In this document: in pieces, positions 7,115-16,151 of the stretch
Layout of the letters: each line of letters starts with the position of its first letter
How positions within the stretch are numbered: position 1 is the first letter of the stretch
Source of the DNA: Caldilineaceae bacterium SB0661_bin_32
Lineage (GTDB): Bacteria; Chloroflexota; Anaerolineae; Caldilineales; Caldilineaceae
Assembly: GCA_009841235.1 (NCBI GenBank)
Contig: VXMH01000117.1
Coordinates: 1-37,076 of the forward strand
Reading direction: 5' to 3'
DNA: 37,076 nt
Translations under genes and position numbers: made by a program
The notes under the pieces: generated by a model
The model's database searches: none
Told to the model about the DNA's origin: nothing
What the model saw: the letters and a program-made list of their open reading frames with translations, nothing else

Positions 7115-8341
7115 ATGAAAGACATACAAATGGGAAATTCATTGAAGATCGCCCGAATCTGGGGTGTCGATATCCAGGTCCACTGGTCCTTTATCCTGAT
7201 TCTCTTTTACGGGGCGTTTCTCTTCAGTCACAACGCCAGCAATTTGGCGGCCGGCGCAATCTACGGCGTCGTCGTCATTCTGCTGCTTTTTGTCTGTGTG
7301 GTCTTGCATGAGTTCGGCCACGCTATTATGGCGAAATATTTCGGAGTGAATGTACCGCATATTACACTGTTGCCTATTGGCGGGGTGGCCCAGTTGGAGC
7401 GCATGCCCCGCAAACCGATGCAGGAGTTTCTGATCGCGATTGCCGGCCCGGCGGTCAACTTCGCGCTGGCCGCAGTGCTGCTGCCGGCCGCTCTGCTGGT
7501 GGTGTCCTTGAGTATGCGCACCGGTACGATGTGGGCGTTGATTTCGGCCCTGATGCGCACAGCACAGTCGATGAGCGTGGGGGGCCTATTGCTTACGCTG
7601 GCGGGCACGAATCTCCTGCTGGGCATTTTCAATCTGTTGCCGGCGTTCCCGATGGATGGCGGACGCATCCTGCGCGCCCTGCTGGCGTTGCGTCTGCGGT
7701 ATGTTGCGGCGACGCGAATTGCCGTTCTGATTGGACGGGGCATGGCGATATTGTTCGCAATCTGGGGCATCTCCGGGGGCGGAATTTTTCTGCTGCTGGT
7801 TGCGTTTTTCGTCTATGTGGGCGGCCGCGGCGAGTTGGAGGCGGTGCAAAGCCGCTATGTACTGAAGGATTTCAGCGCTCGCCAGGCTGTGAACAAGGAT
7901 GCACATGTGCTGTATACGAGCGAACCGATCAGCCGGGCGGTCGACTATATTATGACGACCTACCAGGGAGATTTTCCGGTACACGACCTGGGCAATAATC
8001 TGGTCGGCGTGCTCACTCGCCCGCGACTTGTGGCGACGCTGCGCGGGCAGGGGCAGGATGGGCGAATCGTCGATGTGATGATTCCACGGGCGCGGGTACC
8101 CGTCACCAGCGGCGATACGACCCTGGCTGACGTATGGGAACAGATGTTGGAGGCGGGGAGCCGGGTCATCATCGTCCAGGATCAGGAGCAGTTTCTGGGA
8201 CTGATTACCCTGGACGACATCAGTGAGCTGATCCAGGTAATGGGCGCGGCCAAGGAACGAGAAGATACAATCGCAGGGGGCCCTGGCGGCCACGCGGAGG
8301 CCTCCCCTCCTGAGGCCCGGTCCACTCTCGACATAAATTGA
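7115..8341 (+). CDS. Site-2-protease-family (M50) metalloprotease with CBS pair
   Basis: This intramembrane zinc metalloprotease has about 408 residues. HEFGH (about 65-69) gives two zinc-ligand histidines and the catalytic Glu. The downstream NLLPAFPMDGGR (about 174-185) supplies the Asp ligand. About six hydrophobic segments fill residues 20-240. Two CBS domains follow (about 262-380), typical of the S2P class whose activity is tuned by nucleotide binding. The family cleaves membrane-embedded substrates such as anti-sigma factors; no obvious substrate gene is nearby. I prefer ATG 7115 because GGAAG precedes it by 9 bases. ATG 7079 (longer) and ATG 7130 are alternatives. Confidence 0.9.
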   Translation: MKDIQMGNSLKIARIWGVDIQVHWSFILILFYGAFLFSHNASNLAAGAIYGVVVILLLFVCVVLHEFGHAIMAKYFGVNVPHITLLPIGGVAQLERMPRKPMQEFLIAIAGPAVNFALAAVLLPAALLVVSLSMRTGTMWALISALMRTAQSMSVGGLLLTLAGTNLLLGIFNLLPAFPMDGGRILRALLALRLRYVAATRIAVLIGRGMAILFAIWGISGGGIFLLLVAFFVYVGGRGELEAVQSRYVLKDFSARQAVNKDAHVLYTSEPISRAVDYIMTTYQGDFPVHDLGNNLVGVLTRPRLVATLRGQGQDGRIVDVMIPRARVPVTSGDTTLADVWEQMLEAGSRVIIVQDQEQFLGLITLDDISELIQVMGAAKEREDTIAGGPGGHAEASPPEARSTLDIN

Positions 8342-8354
8342 GGAGGTGCTTGCG

Positions 8355-9035
8355 ATGGTGGCGCATGCGGTCAAGCTGGCCCCGTCCATTCTTACCGCTG
8401 ATTTCGGTCGTCTGCAGGAGCAGATTCAGGCGGCAGAAGAGGGCGGCGCCGACCTGCTCCATCTGGATGTCATGGATGGGAGATTTGTGCCCAATATCAC
8501 CTTCGGACCGTTGGTGGTGGAGGCGGCCAACCGGATCACGCAGCTGCCCCTGGACGTACACTTGATGATCGAGGAGCCGGAACGGCATTTGGATGCATTC
8601 GCAAACGCCGGCGCGAATATCATCACCATTCACCTGGAGGCGTGTGTCCATCTGCATCGAGCCGTCCAGCAGATCGTCGATCTGGGCTGCCAGGTTGGCG
8701 TGGCTGTGAACCCTTCTACCGCGATCGAGAGTGTTCGCGAGATCGCTCCCTTTGTCGACCAGGTGCTGGTGATGAGTGTCAATCCCGGCTTCGGCGGCCA
8801 GCGCTTTATCCAGACGATGACCAGCAAACTGCGGCGCACACGCAAGCTGCTGGATGAGTACAACCCCACCTGTGATCTGGAAGTGGACGGCGGCATTGGC
8901 GCCGGCAATATCCGGGATGTGCTGCGGAACGGCGCCAATGTCATCGTTGTTGGCAGCGCCGTTTTCAACACGGACAGCAGCGTTGCCGAAAACCTGACCG
9001 CGCTGCGGGAGGCATGCGGCGCGGCCGCCGCATGA
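8355..9035 (+). CDS. rpe: Ribulose-phosphate 3-epimerase
   Basis: This 226-residue TIM-barrel enzyme interconverts D-ribulose 5-phosphate and D-xylulose 5-phosphate in the pentose phosphate pathway. Family motifs are complete: LAPSILTADF near the N-terminus, LHLDVMDGRFVPNITFGP (metal-binding His and catalytic Asp), DVHLMIEEPE, VMSVNPGFGGQRF, and LEVDGGIGAGNI with the second catalytic Asp. AGGAGG at 8341-8346 is 8 bases before the ATG at 8355, which rules out the slightly earlier in-frame GTG at 8346. The gene starts 13 bases after the protease stop and is probably co-transcribed with it. Confidence 0.96.
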   Translation: MVAHAVKLAPSILTADFGRLQEQIQAAEEGGADLLHLDVMDGRFVPNITFGPLVVEAANRITQLPLDVHLMIEEPERHLDAFANAGANIITIHLEACVHLHRAVQQIVDLGCQVGVAVNPSTAIESVREIAPFVDQVLVMSVNPGFGGQRFIQTMTSKLRRTRKLLDEYNPTCDLEVDGGIGAGNIRDVLRNGANVIVVGSAVFNTDSSVAENLTALREACGAAAA

Positions 9036-9113
9036 GCCGACGGGCAATAGAGATTTCAAGTCGTTGCTCGCAGGCTGATCTGACGTTCCTCTGCATCCCC
9101 CTGGAGGCACGCT

Positions 9114-10928
9114 ATGCGTCCGTCCGTTCAACTCTATACGCGTCTGCTGACAAGATACCTGCGCCCGCAGTTGGGGCAGACGCTGTTTCTTCTGTTCGTC
9201 CTCTGCGCCAATATCCTCCTCCAGTTGATCAACCCTCTGATCATGCGCCGATTCCTGGACTCGGCGCTGGCCGGCGGATCAATGGAGTTCCTTACGCGCC
9301 TGGCGCTCCTGTTCATCGGCATCGCCGCCGTTCAACAGATCACGGCCGTAACAAGCGCTGTCTTGGCGGAAAATGTAGGGTGGCGGGCGACCAACGCCCT
9401 GCGGCGTGACTTGGCCCGGCACTGCATGCGCCTGGATCTCTCATTTCACCAGCAGCATACGCCTGGGGAAATGATCGAGCGCATTGACGGCGACATTAAC
9501 GCGCTGACCCGTTTTTTCGCCCAACTGGTAGTACAGCTCTTCGGCAACGGGCTCCTGCTGATCGGCGTGATGATCGTGCTGCTGCGCGAAGATATGCGGG
9601 TTGGCGCCGCGATCGGCGTCTTCGTGGTAATCACGCTTCTGGTGCTGGCGCGCCTGCGCCACCTGGCCGTGCCCCACTGGCAACGCTCACGCGAGGCCAG
9701 CGCTCGCTTTTTCGGCTTTGTCGAAGAACGCCTGGCCGGCACAGAAGACATCCGCGCAAGCAATGCACGCGCGTTCACACTTTTCCGCTTCCATCAACTC
9801 CTGCTCACATTCTGGCAGACCACGATACGGGCGGAGTTGCTGGGCTTCTCGATGATCAACATCGCCTGGTTTCTCTTTTCGGTCGGGGACGCCATCGCCT
9901 TTGTCGTCGGCGCGTCTCTTTATTTCAGCGGCGCGCTCACGATTGGGACGGTCTATCTCATCTTTCACTATACAAATTTGATCTCGCAGCCGATTGAACG
10001 GATCGCGCAGGAGTTTGAGCAGTTCCAACGCGCCGGGGCTGGTATCGCCCGCATACAGGAGTTGTTTGCAACCGAAAGCCGCCTGGCCGAAACACCGACA
10101 GCTTCTGCCGGGGCGGCAACGCCAGTGGGAAGCGAGGCCGCTGGGCCGGCAGAAGCCCTATCTGTAGAATTCAAGCAGGTGCGCTTTGCCTATCCGACGG
10201 ACGCGCCGCCGGAGGGAAAAAGAACTGGTAATGCGAGTTTCGCGTTAGACGACTTTCAACTGCGATTGGAGCCAAACGAAGTATTGGGACTGTTAGGACG
10301 CACGGGCAGCGGCAAGACCACCTTGGCGCGCCTTCTGGTGCGCCTGTATGACGTGGACGGGGGCCATGTGCTGGTGTCGGGACGAGACGTGCGCCAGTGG
10401 TCGCTGGCCCAATTGCGCTCGCAGGTGGGGGTGGTTACCCAGAACGTACAGTTGTTTCAGGCCTCGATCCGAGACAACCTGACTTTCTTTGACCGGACCG
10501 TGCCCGAGAACCGCATCCGGGAGGCCATTGACGAACTGGGACTTGCCAAGTGGTATGCCTCCTTGGGTGAAGGCCTGGACACGCAACTGCAGATTGGCAG
10601 CGGCGGGCTGTCCGCCGGGGAGGCGCAACTTGTAGCCTTTACGCGCATTTTTCTGCGGGATCCGGGGGTAGTCGTTCTGGACGAGGCTTCTTCCCGCCTG
10701 GACCCGGCGACGGAAGCCTTTCTTGAAAGGGCGGTAACGCGGCTACTAACAGATCGAACGGGCATTCTCATCGCGCACCGGCTTTCCACGGTTCAGCGGG
10801 CTGACAGAATCCTGCTCCTGGAAAACGGACGGATCCAGGAGCAGGGCGCCCGCATCGCTCTGGCCTCAGAGCCTGCCTCCCGCTACCACCGTCTGCTGCA
10901 GTTAGGTATAGAGGAGCTGGACGGATGA
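9114..10928 (+). CDS. Heterodimeric ABC transporter half, subunit A (catalytic Walker B, altered signature)
   Basis: This 604-residue type-IV (exporter-fold) half transporter has a six-helix membrane domain (about 20-310) and an ATP-binding domain (350-590). Walker A GRTGSGKTT is at 395-403, the Q-loop is VVTQN and Walker B VVVLDE is at 519-524 with the catalytic Glu. The switch His is H555. The signature is LSAGE (499-503) instead of LSGGQ. The next gene overlaps by 4 bases and has the complementary defects, so the two form one heterodimer with one working and one degenerate ATP site. GGAGG precedes the ATG. The substrate is unknown (drug, lipid or peptide export are common in this class). 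Confidence 0.9.
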   Translation: MRPSVQLYTRLLTRYLRPQLGQTLFLLFVLCANILLQLINPLIMRRFLDSALAGGSMEFLTRLALLFIGIAAVQQITAVTSAVLAENVGWRATNALRRDLARHCMRLDLSFHQQHTPGEMIERIDGDINALTRFFAQLVVQLFGNGLLLIGVMIVLLREDMRVGAAIGVFVVITLLVLARLRHLAVPHWQRSREASARFFGFVEERLAGTEDIRASNARAFTLFRFHQLLLTFWQTTIRAELLGFSMINIAWFLFSVGDAIAFVVGASLYFSGALTIGTVYLIFHYTNLISQPIERIAQEFEQFQRAGAGIARIQELFATESRLAETPTASAGAATPVGSEAAGPAEALSVEFKQVRFAYPTDAPPEGKRTGNASFALDDFQLRLEPNEVLGLLGRTGSGKTTLARLLVRLYDVDGGHVLVSGRDVRQWSLAQLRSQVGVVTQNVQLFQASIRDNLTFFDRTVPENRIREAIDELGLAKWYASLGEGLDTQLQIGSGGLSAGEAQLVAFTRIFLRDPGVVVLDEASSRLDPATEAFLERAVTRLLTDRTGILIAHRLSTVQRADRILLLENGRIQEQGARIALASEPASRYHRLLQLGIEELDG

Positions 10929-12724
10929 CTCAGATTTTAGAACGGCCGCCGCTCTCAGTGGTGAGCACCTGGTTGGGTCTGATCCGCTGTTTTCCCGGCC
11001 TGTATTCGTTGACGACGGTGATCCGGATTATCGTCTTTGCCGGCATCTTCCAGGCAACCGGGCTAATCATTCGCTTCTTTTTTGATTCGTTGACGGCCTC
11101 GGCTCCACTGGCGTGGGGGCCGAACGCGTGGGCCGCGGTGATTCTGGCCGTCGCTCTTCTGCGCAACGGCCTGATTTTTACCGACATGTACGTCTTCTTT
11201 CGCTGGACCTTCAGCACGGCTGCCACCATGCGCAAGAATCTGCTCGAGCATATCCTCAGCATGCCGGGCGCGCGTTCGTTGCCCGGCTCAACCGGCGAAG
11301 CGATAAGCCGCTTCCGCGAAGATGCGGAAGAGGTGGGCAACTTCACCGTCTGGGCGCTCTTTTTGCTGGCGACGGGCATATTTGGGGTGGCCGCTCTGTT
11401 CACGATGGCGCGCATCAATCTGCTCGTGACCATTTTCGCCTTCCTGCCGCTGCTGATCGTCGTGGCAGTGGCCAATCTGGCAAGGGTCAGAGTCCAGCAA
11501 TACCGTGAGGCAAACCGATCTTCTGCCGGCGATGTGACGGGCTTCATCGGCGAGATGTTCGAGGGCGTACAGGCGGTGCAGGTAGCCAACGCTGAAGAGA
11601 GTATGCTGGCGCACTTTGAAGAGTTGAACGAGAGTCGCCGCAAGAACGCCTTGCGTGATCGTCTCTTCAATGAGGTTCTCAGCTCGACTTTTCACAATGT
11701 TGTCAACATCGGTATGGGACTCATCTTGCTGCTGGCTGGCTCCGCGCTGCGTGAAGGTTCGTTCACCATTGGCGATTTTTCCCTGTTTGCCTATTATCTT
11801 TCCTTCATCTCCGGCATGATCGCCACAATTGGAACCTTCGTCGCCCGTTGGAAGCAGGCCGGCGTCTCGATTGACCGCATGGACCGGCTGCTTCAAGGTG
11901 CAGAACCCGCCGCCTTGGTGCGCAAGACGCCTATCTATATCGACGGTACGTTTCCTTCCCTCCGCGAAGATTCATCTGACCAGACCGAACCGCTCAGAAC
12001 ACTTTCCACGACCGGCCTGACATACCGGTTCCCCGGATCGGAGAAGGGCATAACCGATGTCGACCTGCGTCTGGAGCAGGGCAGCTTTACGGTCGTGACG
12101 GGCCGTATCGGCGCGGGCAAGACGACGCTGCTGCGGGTCCTGCTGGGTCTGCTGCCGGCCGAATCCGGAAAAGTCCACTGGAACGGGCGCCTTATTCGCG
12201 AACCGGCATCTTTCTTTGTGCCGCCGGTGAGCGCGTACATATCGCAGACGCCCAGCCTGTTTAGCGAATCACTGCGGGAGAATATCCTGCTCGGCCTAGA
12301 CGCGGACGATGAGGAGGTAGCCCAGGCGGTGCGGGCCGCGGTGCTGGAATCGGATTTAGTGCAGCTTGAGAACGGGCTAGAGACGGTCGTGGGGCCAAGG
12401 GGGGTCAGGCTATCCGGCGGCCAGCGGCAGCGGGCCGCGGCGGCGCGCATGTTCATCCGACAGGCAGCGTTGCTGGTGTGTGACGATCTGTCGAGCGCGC
12501 TGGATTTGGAGACCGAGCAACAGCTGTGGGAGCGGCTTTTCGCGCGGCAGGGCGCCACCTATCTGGTCGTTTCCCATCGACGGCCTCTCCTGCGGCGCGC
12601 GGATCAGATCGTTGTGCTCAAGTCAGGCCGGGTGGAGGATGCAGGAAGGTTGGAGCCGTTGCTGGAGCGCTGCCCGGAAATGCGCACCCTGTGGGAGGGC
12701 CGCGCATCGGACGAGGATGAATAA
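10925..12724 (+). CDS. Heterodimeric ABC transporter half, subunit B (degenerate Walker B)
   Basis: This 599-residue partner of the preceding gene has a six-helix membrane domain (about 25-320) and an ATP-binding domain (360-590). Walker A GRIGAGKT is at 393-400, a canonical LSGGQ signature is at 496-500 and the switch His is H551. In Walker B (LLVCDD, 516-521) Asp521 replaces the catalytic Glu. Paired with LSAGE of subunit A this gives a degenerate ATP site, while its LSGGQ completes the working site with subunit A's Glu. The ATG overlaps the previous stop (ATGA). The gene ends only 3 bases from the convergent cdsA stop, with no terminator between. Confidence 0.9.
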   Translation: MTQILERPPLSVVSTWLGLIRCFPGLYSLTTVIRIIVFAGIFQATGLIIRFFFDSLTASAPLAWGPNAWAAVILAVALLRNGLIFTDMYVFFRWTFSTAATMRKNLLEHILSMPGARSLPGSTGEAISRFREDAEEVGNFTVWALFLLATGIFGVAALFTMARINLLVTIFAFLPLLIVVAVANLARVRVQQYREANRSSAGDVTGFIGEMFEGVQAVQVANAEESMLAHFEELNESRRKNALRDRLFNEVLSSTFHNVVNIGMGLILLLAGSALREGSFTIGDFSLFAYYLSFISGMIATIGTFVARWKQAGVSIDRMDRLLQGAEPAALVRKTPIYIDGTFPSLREDSSDQTEPLRTLSTTGLTYRFPGSEKGITDVDLRLEQGSFTVVTGRIGAGKTTLLRVLLGLLPAESGKVHWNGRLIREPASFFVPPVSAYISQTPSLFSESLRENILLGLDADDEEVAQAVRAAVLESDLVQLENGLETVVGPRGVRLSGGQRQRAAAARMFIRQAALLVCDDLSSALDLETEQQLWERLFARQGATYLVVSHRRPLLRRADQIVVLKSGRVEDAGRLEPLLERCPEMRTLWEGRASDEDE

Positions 12725-12727
12725 GAG

Positions 12728-13603
12728 CTACGCTGCGCCGAGAAGCAGGGCCATCTGATAGACGAACGGCAGCACGAACATGATGCTGTCGAGCCGGTCG
12801 AGGAATCCGCCGTGGCCAGGCAGGAAGACGCCGCTGTCCTTGACGCCGATCTGGCGTTTGAGCATGCTGACGGCCAGATCGCCGAAAAGCGCGAGGATTC
12901 CGCCTCCCAGACCTATCAGAGCGCCAAGCCAGACCGCCAGATCGAGCGGTGCCCAGAACGCCACCGCGGCGCCCGCGAGTGTCGCCGCAATCCAGCCGCC
13001 GGCCGTTCCTTCCCAGCTCTTCTTGGGGCTGAGCGCGGGCAGAATTCGCCTGCGGCCGATGGTGACGCCAACAAAGTAGGCGGCGCTGTCGTTGACCATT
13101 GTGACGCCCAGCCCAAGAAGCATCCAGAAGAGACCGTTGGGAAGGAGACGCAGGGCCAAAGCCTGCCCCATCATGAGGCCGATGTAGCTGGCGCCGGCAA
13201 CGGTGAGCGCCCAGTTGCGAAATGGCTTATGGTCCTGCCCTTGGGCCGCGGCCTCTGTTTCAGGTTGAAGCGGGTCGTTTGCGCCCGGGCTGCTGTCCTC
13301 GTGTGGGGGAGAGCTCTGTTGAGACAGCAGGATGCGGACAAAGATAATGATGAAGCCGAATGTGAGGACAAGCTCCGGTCCGACCGGGACGAGAGACCAA
13401 AAGGAGAACATTAACGCCAGCGTCCAGGCGAAGCCGTACCAGCGGGCCGGCCTGTAGCCGCTCCTCTCGATCAGGACAAAGTATTCATATGCCCCCAGCG
13501 ATGTGAAGAAGGTGAGCAGGAGTACCCACCACAGACCGCCGTACCAGAGCGCGAGCAAGACCGGAACCAGCGCAATCAGGCCAGCGATGACTCGTCGTTT
13601 CAC
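12728..13603 (-). CDS. cdsA: Phosphatidate cytidylyltransferase (CDP-diacylglycerol synthase)
   Basis: This 291-residue integral membrane enzyme makes CDP-diacylglycerol from phosphatidic acid and CTP, the branch point of phospholipid synthesis. About eight hydrophobic segments are visible. The C-terminal region carries the family signature: SPKKSWEGTAGG, then GDLAVSMLKRQIGVKDSG and LPGHGGFLDRLDS, where the conserved acidic residues bind metal and substrate. The start is GTG at 13603, with only a weak ribosome-binding site. It lies last in the frr-uppS-cdsA run, 77 bases after uppS. Confidence 0.95.
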   Translation of the reverse strand: MKRRVIAGLIALVPVLLALWYGGLWWVLLLTFFTSLGAYEYFVLIERSGYRPARWYGFAWTLALMFSFWSLVPVGPELVLTFGFIIIFVRILLSQQSSPPHEDSSPGANDPLQPETEAAAQGQDHKPFRNWALTVAGASYIGLMMGQALALRLLPNGLFWMLLGLGVTMVNDSAAYFVGVTIGRRRILPALSPKKSWEGTAGGWIAATLAGAAVAFWAPLDLAVWLGALIGLGGGILALFGDLAVSMLKRQIGVKDSGVFLPGHGGFLDRLDSIMFVLPFVYQMALLLGAA

Positions 13604-13680
13604 CGTTATCGATATCCGATTACAGGACTACAAGGTTCAGGGGGAGAAGGGGCTTGGGACGTTCTGCAAAGTGGAAGAGT

Positions 13681-14445
13681 CTATTCCGCATCGGGCACGC
13701 CGCCAAAACGACGGCTGCGGCGATTGAATTCGATCAGTGCTTTGTATAACTCCGCCTTGTCGAAAGTCGGCCAGTATGTCGGGGTTGAGTAGTACTCGGC
13801 GTAGACTGACTGCCAGATAAGAAAGTTGCTCATCCGCCAATCTCCACCGGTCCGGATGATCAGATCGGGGTCGGGCAGGCCGTTCGTGTACAGGTAGCGG
13901 CTGAAGGTCTCTTCGCTCAGAGAATCGGGGTCGATTCCATCTCTGATGATGCGGCGGGTGGCGTCGACGATCTCCCCGCGCCCGCCGTAGTTGAAGGCCA
14001 CGTTCAGGATGATTCTGTCGTTGTGCTTAGTGTAATCGAGTGCGTGCAGAATCTGTTTCTGAAGTTCCTCGCTGATACCGGTCAGGCGTCCGCTGTGGCG
14101 AATCTGCACACCGTTCTCGTGGAGTTCCTGCAGCCGGTTGCGCAACGTCGTTCCCAGCAGCCGCATCAGCCCCGATACCTCCTCGATGGGTCGGGACCAG
14201 TTCTCGGTGGAAAAGGCGTAGATGGTCAGGACTTTGATACCGAATTCGACAGAGGCCTCAAGGACCGGTTGAATATTATCGACGCCGGCGCGATGGCCGA
14301 TAAATCGAATCAGGCCTCTTTCCTTTGCCCAACGGCCATTCCCGTCCATGATAATCCCTACATGGTAGGGAACTCTGGCGAGAGGAGGGAAAGCGTCTTC
14401 GATCAGGTTATCCGGGCTCTGCCGCACTACATCGGGACTGCTCAA
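13681..14445 (-). CDS. uppS: Isoprenyl (undecaprenyl) diphosphate synthase
   Basis: The 254-residue cis-prenyltransferase condenses isopentenyl diphosphate units to make the C55 carrier lipid for cell-wall synthesis. Diagnostic motifs are present: IIMDGNGRWAKERG with catalytic Asp34, GHRAG, TIYAFSTENWSRP, and LIIRTGGDWRMSNFLIWQ near the C-terminus with conserved Arg residues. The preceding Glu-rich region and the late Tyr-rich segment fit the family. The start is TTG at 14445, with AAGGAG 11 bases upstream. It is 22 bases after frr and clearly in the same operon. Confidence 0.96.
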   Translation of the reverse strand: MSSPDVVRQSPDNLIEDAFPPLARVPYHVGIIMDGNGRWAKERGLIRFIGHRAGVDNIQPVLEASVEFGIKVLTIYAFSTENWSRPIEEVSGLMRLLGTTLRNRLQELHENGVQIRHSGRLTGISEELQKQILHALDYTKHNDRIILNVAFNYGGRGEIVDATRRIIRDGIDPDSLSEETFSRYLYTNGLPDPDLIIRTGGDWRMSNFLIWQSVYAEYYSTPTYWPTFDKAELYKALIEFNRRSRRFGGVPDAE

Positions 14446-14467
14446 TGGAACACTGACTCCTTGTCGG

Positions 14468-15025
14468 TCAGATGGTCATGATTTCCGTTTCTTTGTCGCG
14501 TGCAATTTCGTCCACGTTGGCCACGAAGTCATTGGTGACCTCCTGGGCCTGGTCCTGGCCGTCACGCAGGTCATCCTCGGTAATCAGGCTCTCGTCCTCA
14601 AATGAGCGCATATCTTTGATCGCATCCCGCCTGATGTTGCGGATTGCGACGCGGGCCTCCTCGGCACGCCGAGATACCTGTTTTGTCAGGTCGCGGCGAC
14701 GTTCTTCCGTCAATGGGGGGATTGTCAGATGGATCTGCTTGCCGTCGTTGCTCGGTGTCAGGCCAATATCGGACATGGCGATTGCCCGCTCAATCGCCCC
14801 GATGTCGGTTGGGGTATAGGGGCGAATCTGGAGAGTTTGCGCCTCCGGAACCGAGATCGACGCGATCTGCATCAGTGGGGTCGGGACGCCATGATAATCG
14901 ACGCTAAGACGCTCCACAAGCGCGGGGCTGGCCCGACCTGTGCGGATTGCCATCAGGTCTGATTGCAAACTGTTGATCGCTTTGTTCATGCGATCTCGTG
15001 TTTCATCCAAAATGTCTTCAATCAC
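14468..15025 (-). CDS. frr: Ribosome recycling factor
   Basis: The 185-residue protein has the standard RRF length and motifs: an N-terminal helix with MNKAINSLQSDLMAIRTGRASPALVERL, the domain II segment TPLMQIASISVPE, and a C-terminal helical part (NIRRDAIKDM). With EF-G it splits post-termination ribosomes in the cytoplasm. The start is GTG at 15025, with AAGGAG 7 bases upstream. It follows pyrH in the conserved rpsB-tsf-pyrH-frr order but is separated from it by 306 bases with its own candidate promoter. Confidence 0.97.
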   Translation of the reverse strand: MIEDILDETRDRMNKAINSLQSDLMAIRTGRASPALVERLSVDYHGVPTPLMQIASISVPEAQTLQIRPYTPTDIGAIERAIAMSDIGLTPSNDGKQIHLTIPPLTEERRRDLTKQVSRRAEEARVAIRNIRRDAIKDMRSFEDESLITEDDLRDGQDQAQEVTNDFVANVDEIARDKETEIMTI

Positions 15026-15331
15026 AATGGCACTCCTTCCACATCAGAGGCGCGAAAGGGCTTGTTCGCAGTCCTGAGGCCATTTGGGGCCCTTACAGTT
15101 GGTGTCGGCGACATGGCCCATTTCGCCAATGGGATGGGTCGGTGGCTGGAACTGAACTCGCGGATTATCGCCGGAAATCCAAGATATGAAGGAACGGCTC
15201 AATCGGAATTTCTGGATAGAGTTCTTTCACTTCCTCAGTTCTTTAGTTGTCTTGATATTTTAGCAGAGGTACAGAACAAACGGAAAACGATGTTTGATAC
15301 CCGGTGGGCGCCAACGCTGTCAGACCGAGGC
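15026..15331. other. pyrH-frr intergenic region
   Basis: A 306-base gap that is unusually long for this gene order. It contains a candidate frr promoter (15257-15286) and a small inverted repeat, CCCATT-TCGCC-AATGGG (15117-15133), in the frr leader. The long plus-strand frame covering this gap (14963-15814) is antisense to frr and pyrH and is not called. Confidence 0.55.
15257..15286 (-). promoter_or_regulatory. Candidate promoter for frr-uppS-cdsA
   Basis: On the minus strand TTTCCG (15286-15281), an 18-base spacer and TAAAAT (15262-15257) preceded by TGC form an extended -10 element. It lies about 230 bases before frr. Confidence 0.4.
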
Positions 15332-16051
15332 TTAGCTGGAGAAGACGGTGCCGACGGGCTCACCCTTGACGACCTTTACGAGAGCGTCTTCGGTCCAGAC
15401 ATTGACCACCGAGATAGGCAGGTTGTTGTCCATGCACATGGCGATGGCGGTACTGTCCATTACGCCTATGCGCATGTTGAGGGCGTCGATATAGGAGAGC
15501 TTTTTGAAGCGGCGGGCATCACTGTTTTCCTTCGGGTCTTTGTCGTAGACTGCGTCCACCTTTGTCGCTTTGATCAGGACTTCAGCGTCGATCTCCATCG
15601 CACGCAGGCTGGCTGCCGTATCGGTGGTGAAGTAGGGATTGCCGGTGCCGGCGCCGAAGATGACAACGCGGCCCTTTTCCAGATGGCGAATGGCCCGGCG
15701 CTGAATGTAGGGTTCGGCCACGGCTCGAATTTCGATGCCGGTCATGACGCGTGTGGGCAGGCCGGCGCGCTCAAGGGCGTCCTGCAGCGCGAGCGCGTTC
15801 ATCACGGTCCCTAGCATGCCGATGTGGTCGGCGGTCACCCGCTCCATGCCGTGATCGAGGCCGTCCTCCTTGCCTCGCCACATGTTGCCGCCGCCGATAA
15901 CCAGGGCCACTTCTGCGCCCAGGTTGACGATCGCCTGGATCTTCTGCGCTGCTTCTTCAGCCCGTCTGGGATCGATGCCGAATCCGCCTTCGCCGGCCAG
16001 CGCCTCGCCTCCCATTTTGAGCAGAACGCGGCGGTATTTGAGAGCATCCAT
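15332..16051 (-). CDS. pyrH: UMP kinase
   Basis: This 239-residue amino-acid-kinase-fold enzyme phosphorylates UMP to UDP with ATP. Motifs include RRVLLKMGGEALAGEGGFGID (ATP site), VALVIGGGNMWRG, ADHIGMLGTVMNALAL, GAGTGNPYFTTDTAA (UMP site) and a late KATKVDAVYDKDP. The longer reading frame extends to 16201, but ATG 16051 is the start: AAGGAG lies 8 bases before it and homology begins there. The extra upstream codons overlap the tsf terminator. Confidence 0.97.
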   Translation of the reverse strand: MDALKYRRVLLKMGGEALAGEGGFGIDPRRAEEAAQKIQAIVNLGAEVALVIGGGNMWRGKEDGLDHGMERVTADHIGMLGTVMNALALQDALERAGLPTRVMTGIEIRAVAEPYIQRRAIRHLEKGRVVIFGAGTGNPYFTTDTAASLRAMEIDAEVLIKATKVDAVYDKDPKENSDARRFKKLSYIDALNMRIGVMDSTAIAMCMDNNLPISVVNVWTEDALVKVVKGEPVGTVFSS

Positions 16052-16096
16052 TACAACAACTCCTTGAAATGGGCGCCGCTTCCTGACGGGGCGCCG

Positions 16097-16130
16097 ACGA
16101 TGACACAAAAAAAGTCCAGCCCAAAGAGGT
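16097..16130 (-). terminator. Strong intrinsic terminator after tsf
   Basis: On the minus strand a perfect 11-bp stem (GTCCAGCCCAA / TTGGGCTGGAC, 16130-16120 with 16114-16104) with a five-base loop is followed by seven T's. It lies 21 bases after the tsf stop and before pyrH, so rpsB-tsf is partly or wholly insulated from pyrH. Confidence 0.92.
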
Positions 16131-16151
16131 TGGGCTGGACTCGCGAGGCGT

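Noticed and set aside
14963..15814. 283-codon plus-strand frame across the frr-pyrH gap
   Set aside because: Mostly antisense to pyrH and shows no family motif; the gap itself is explained as leader and promoter.
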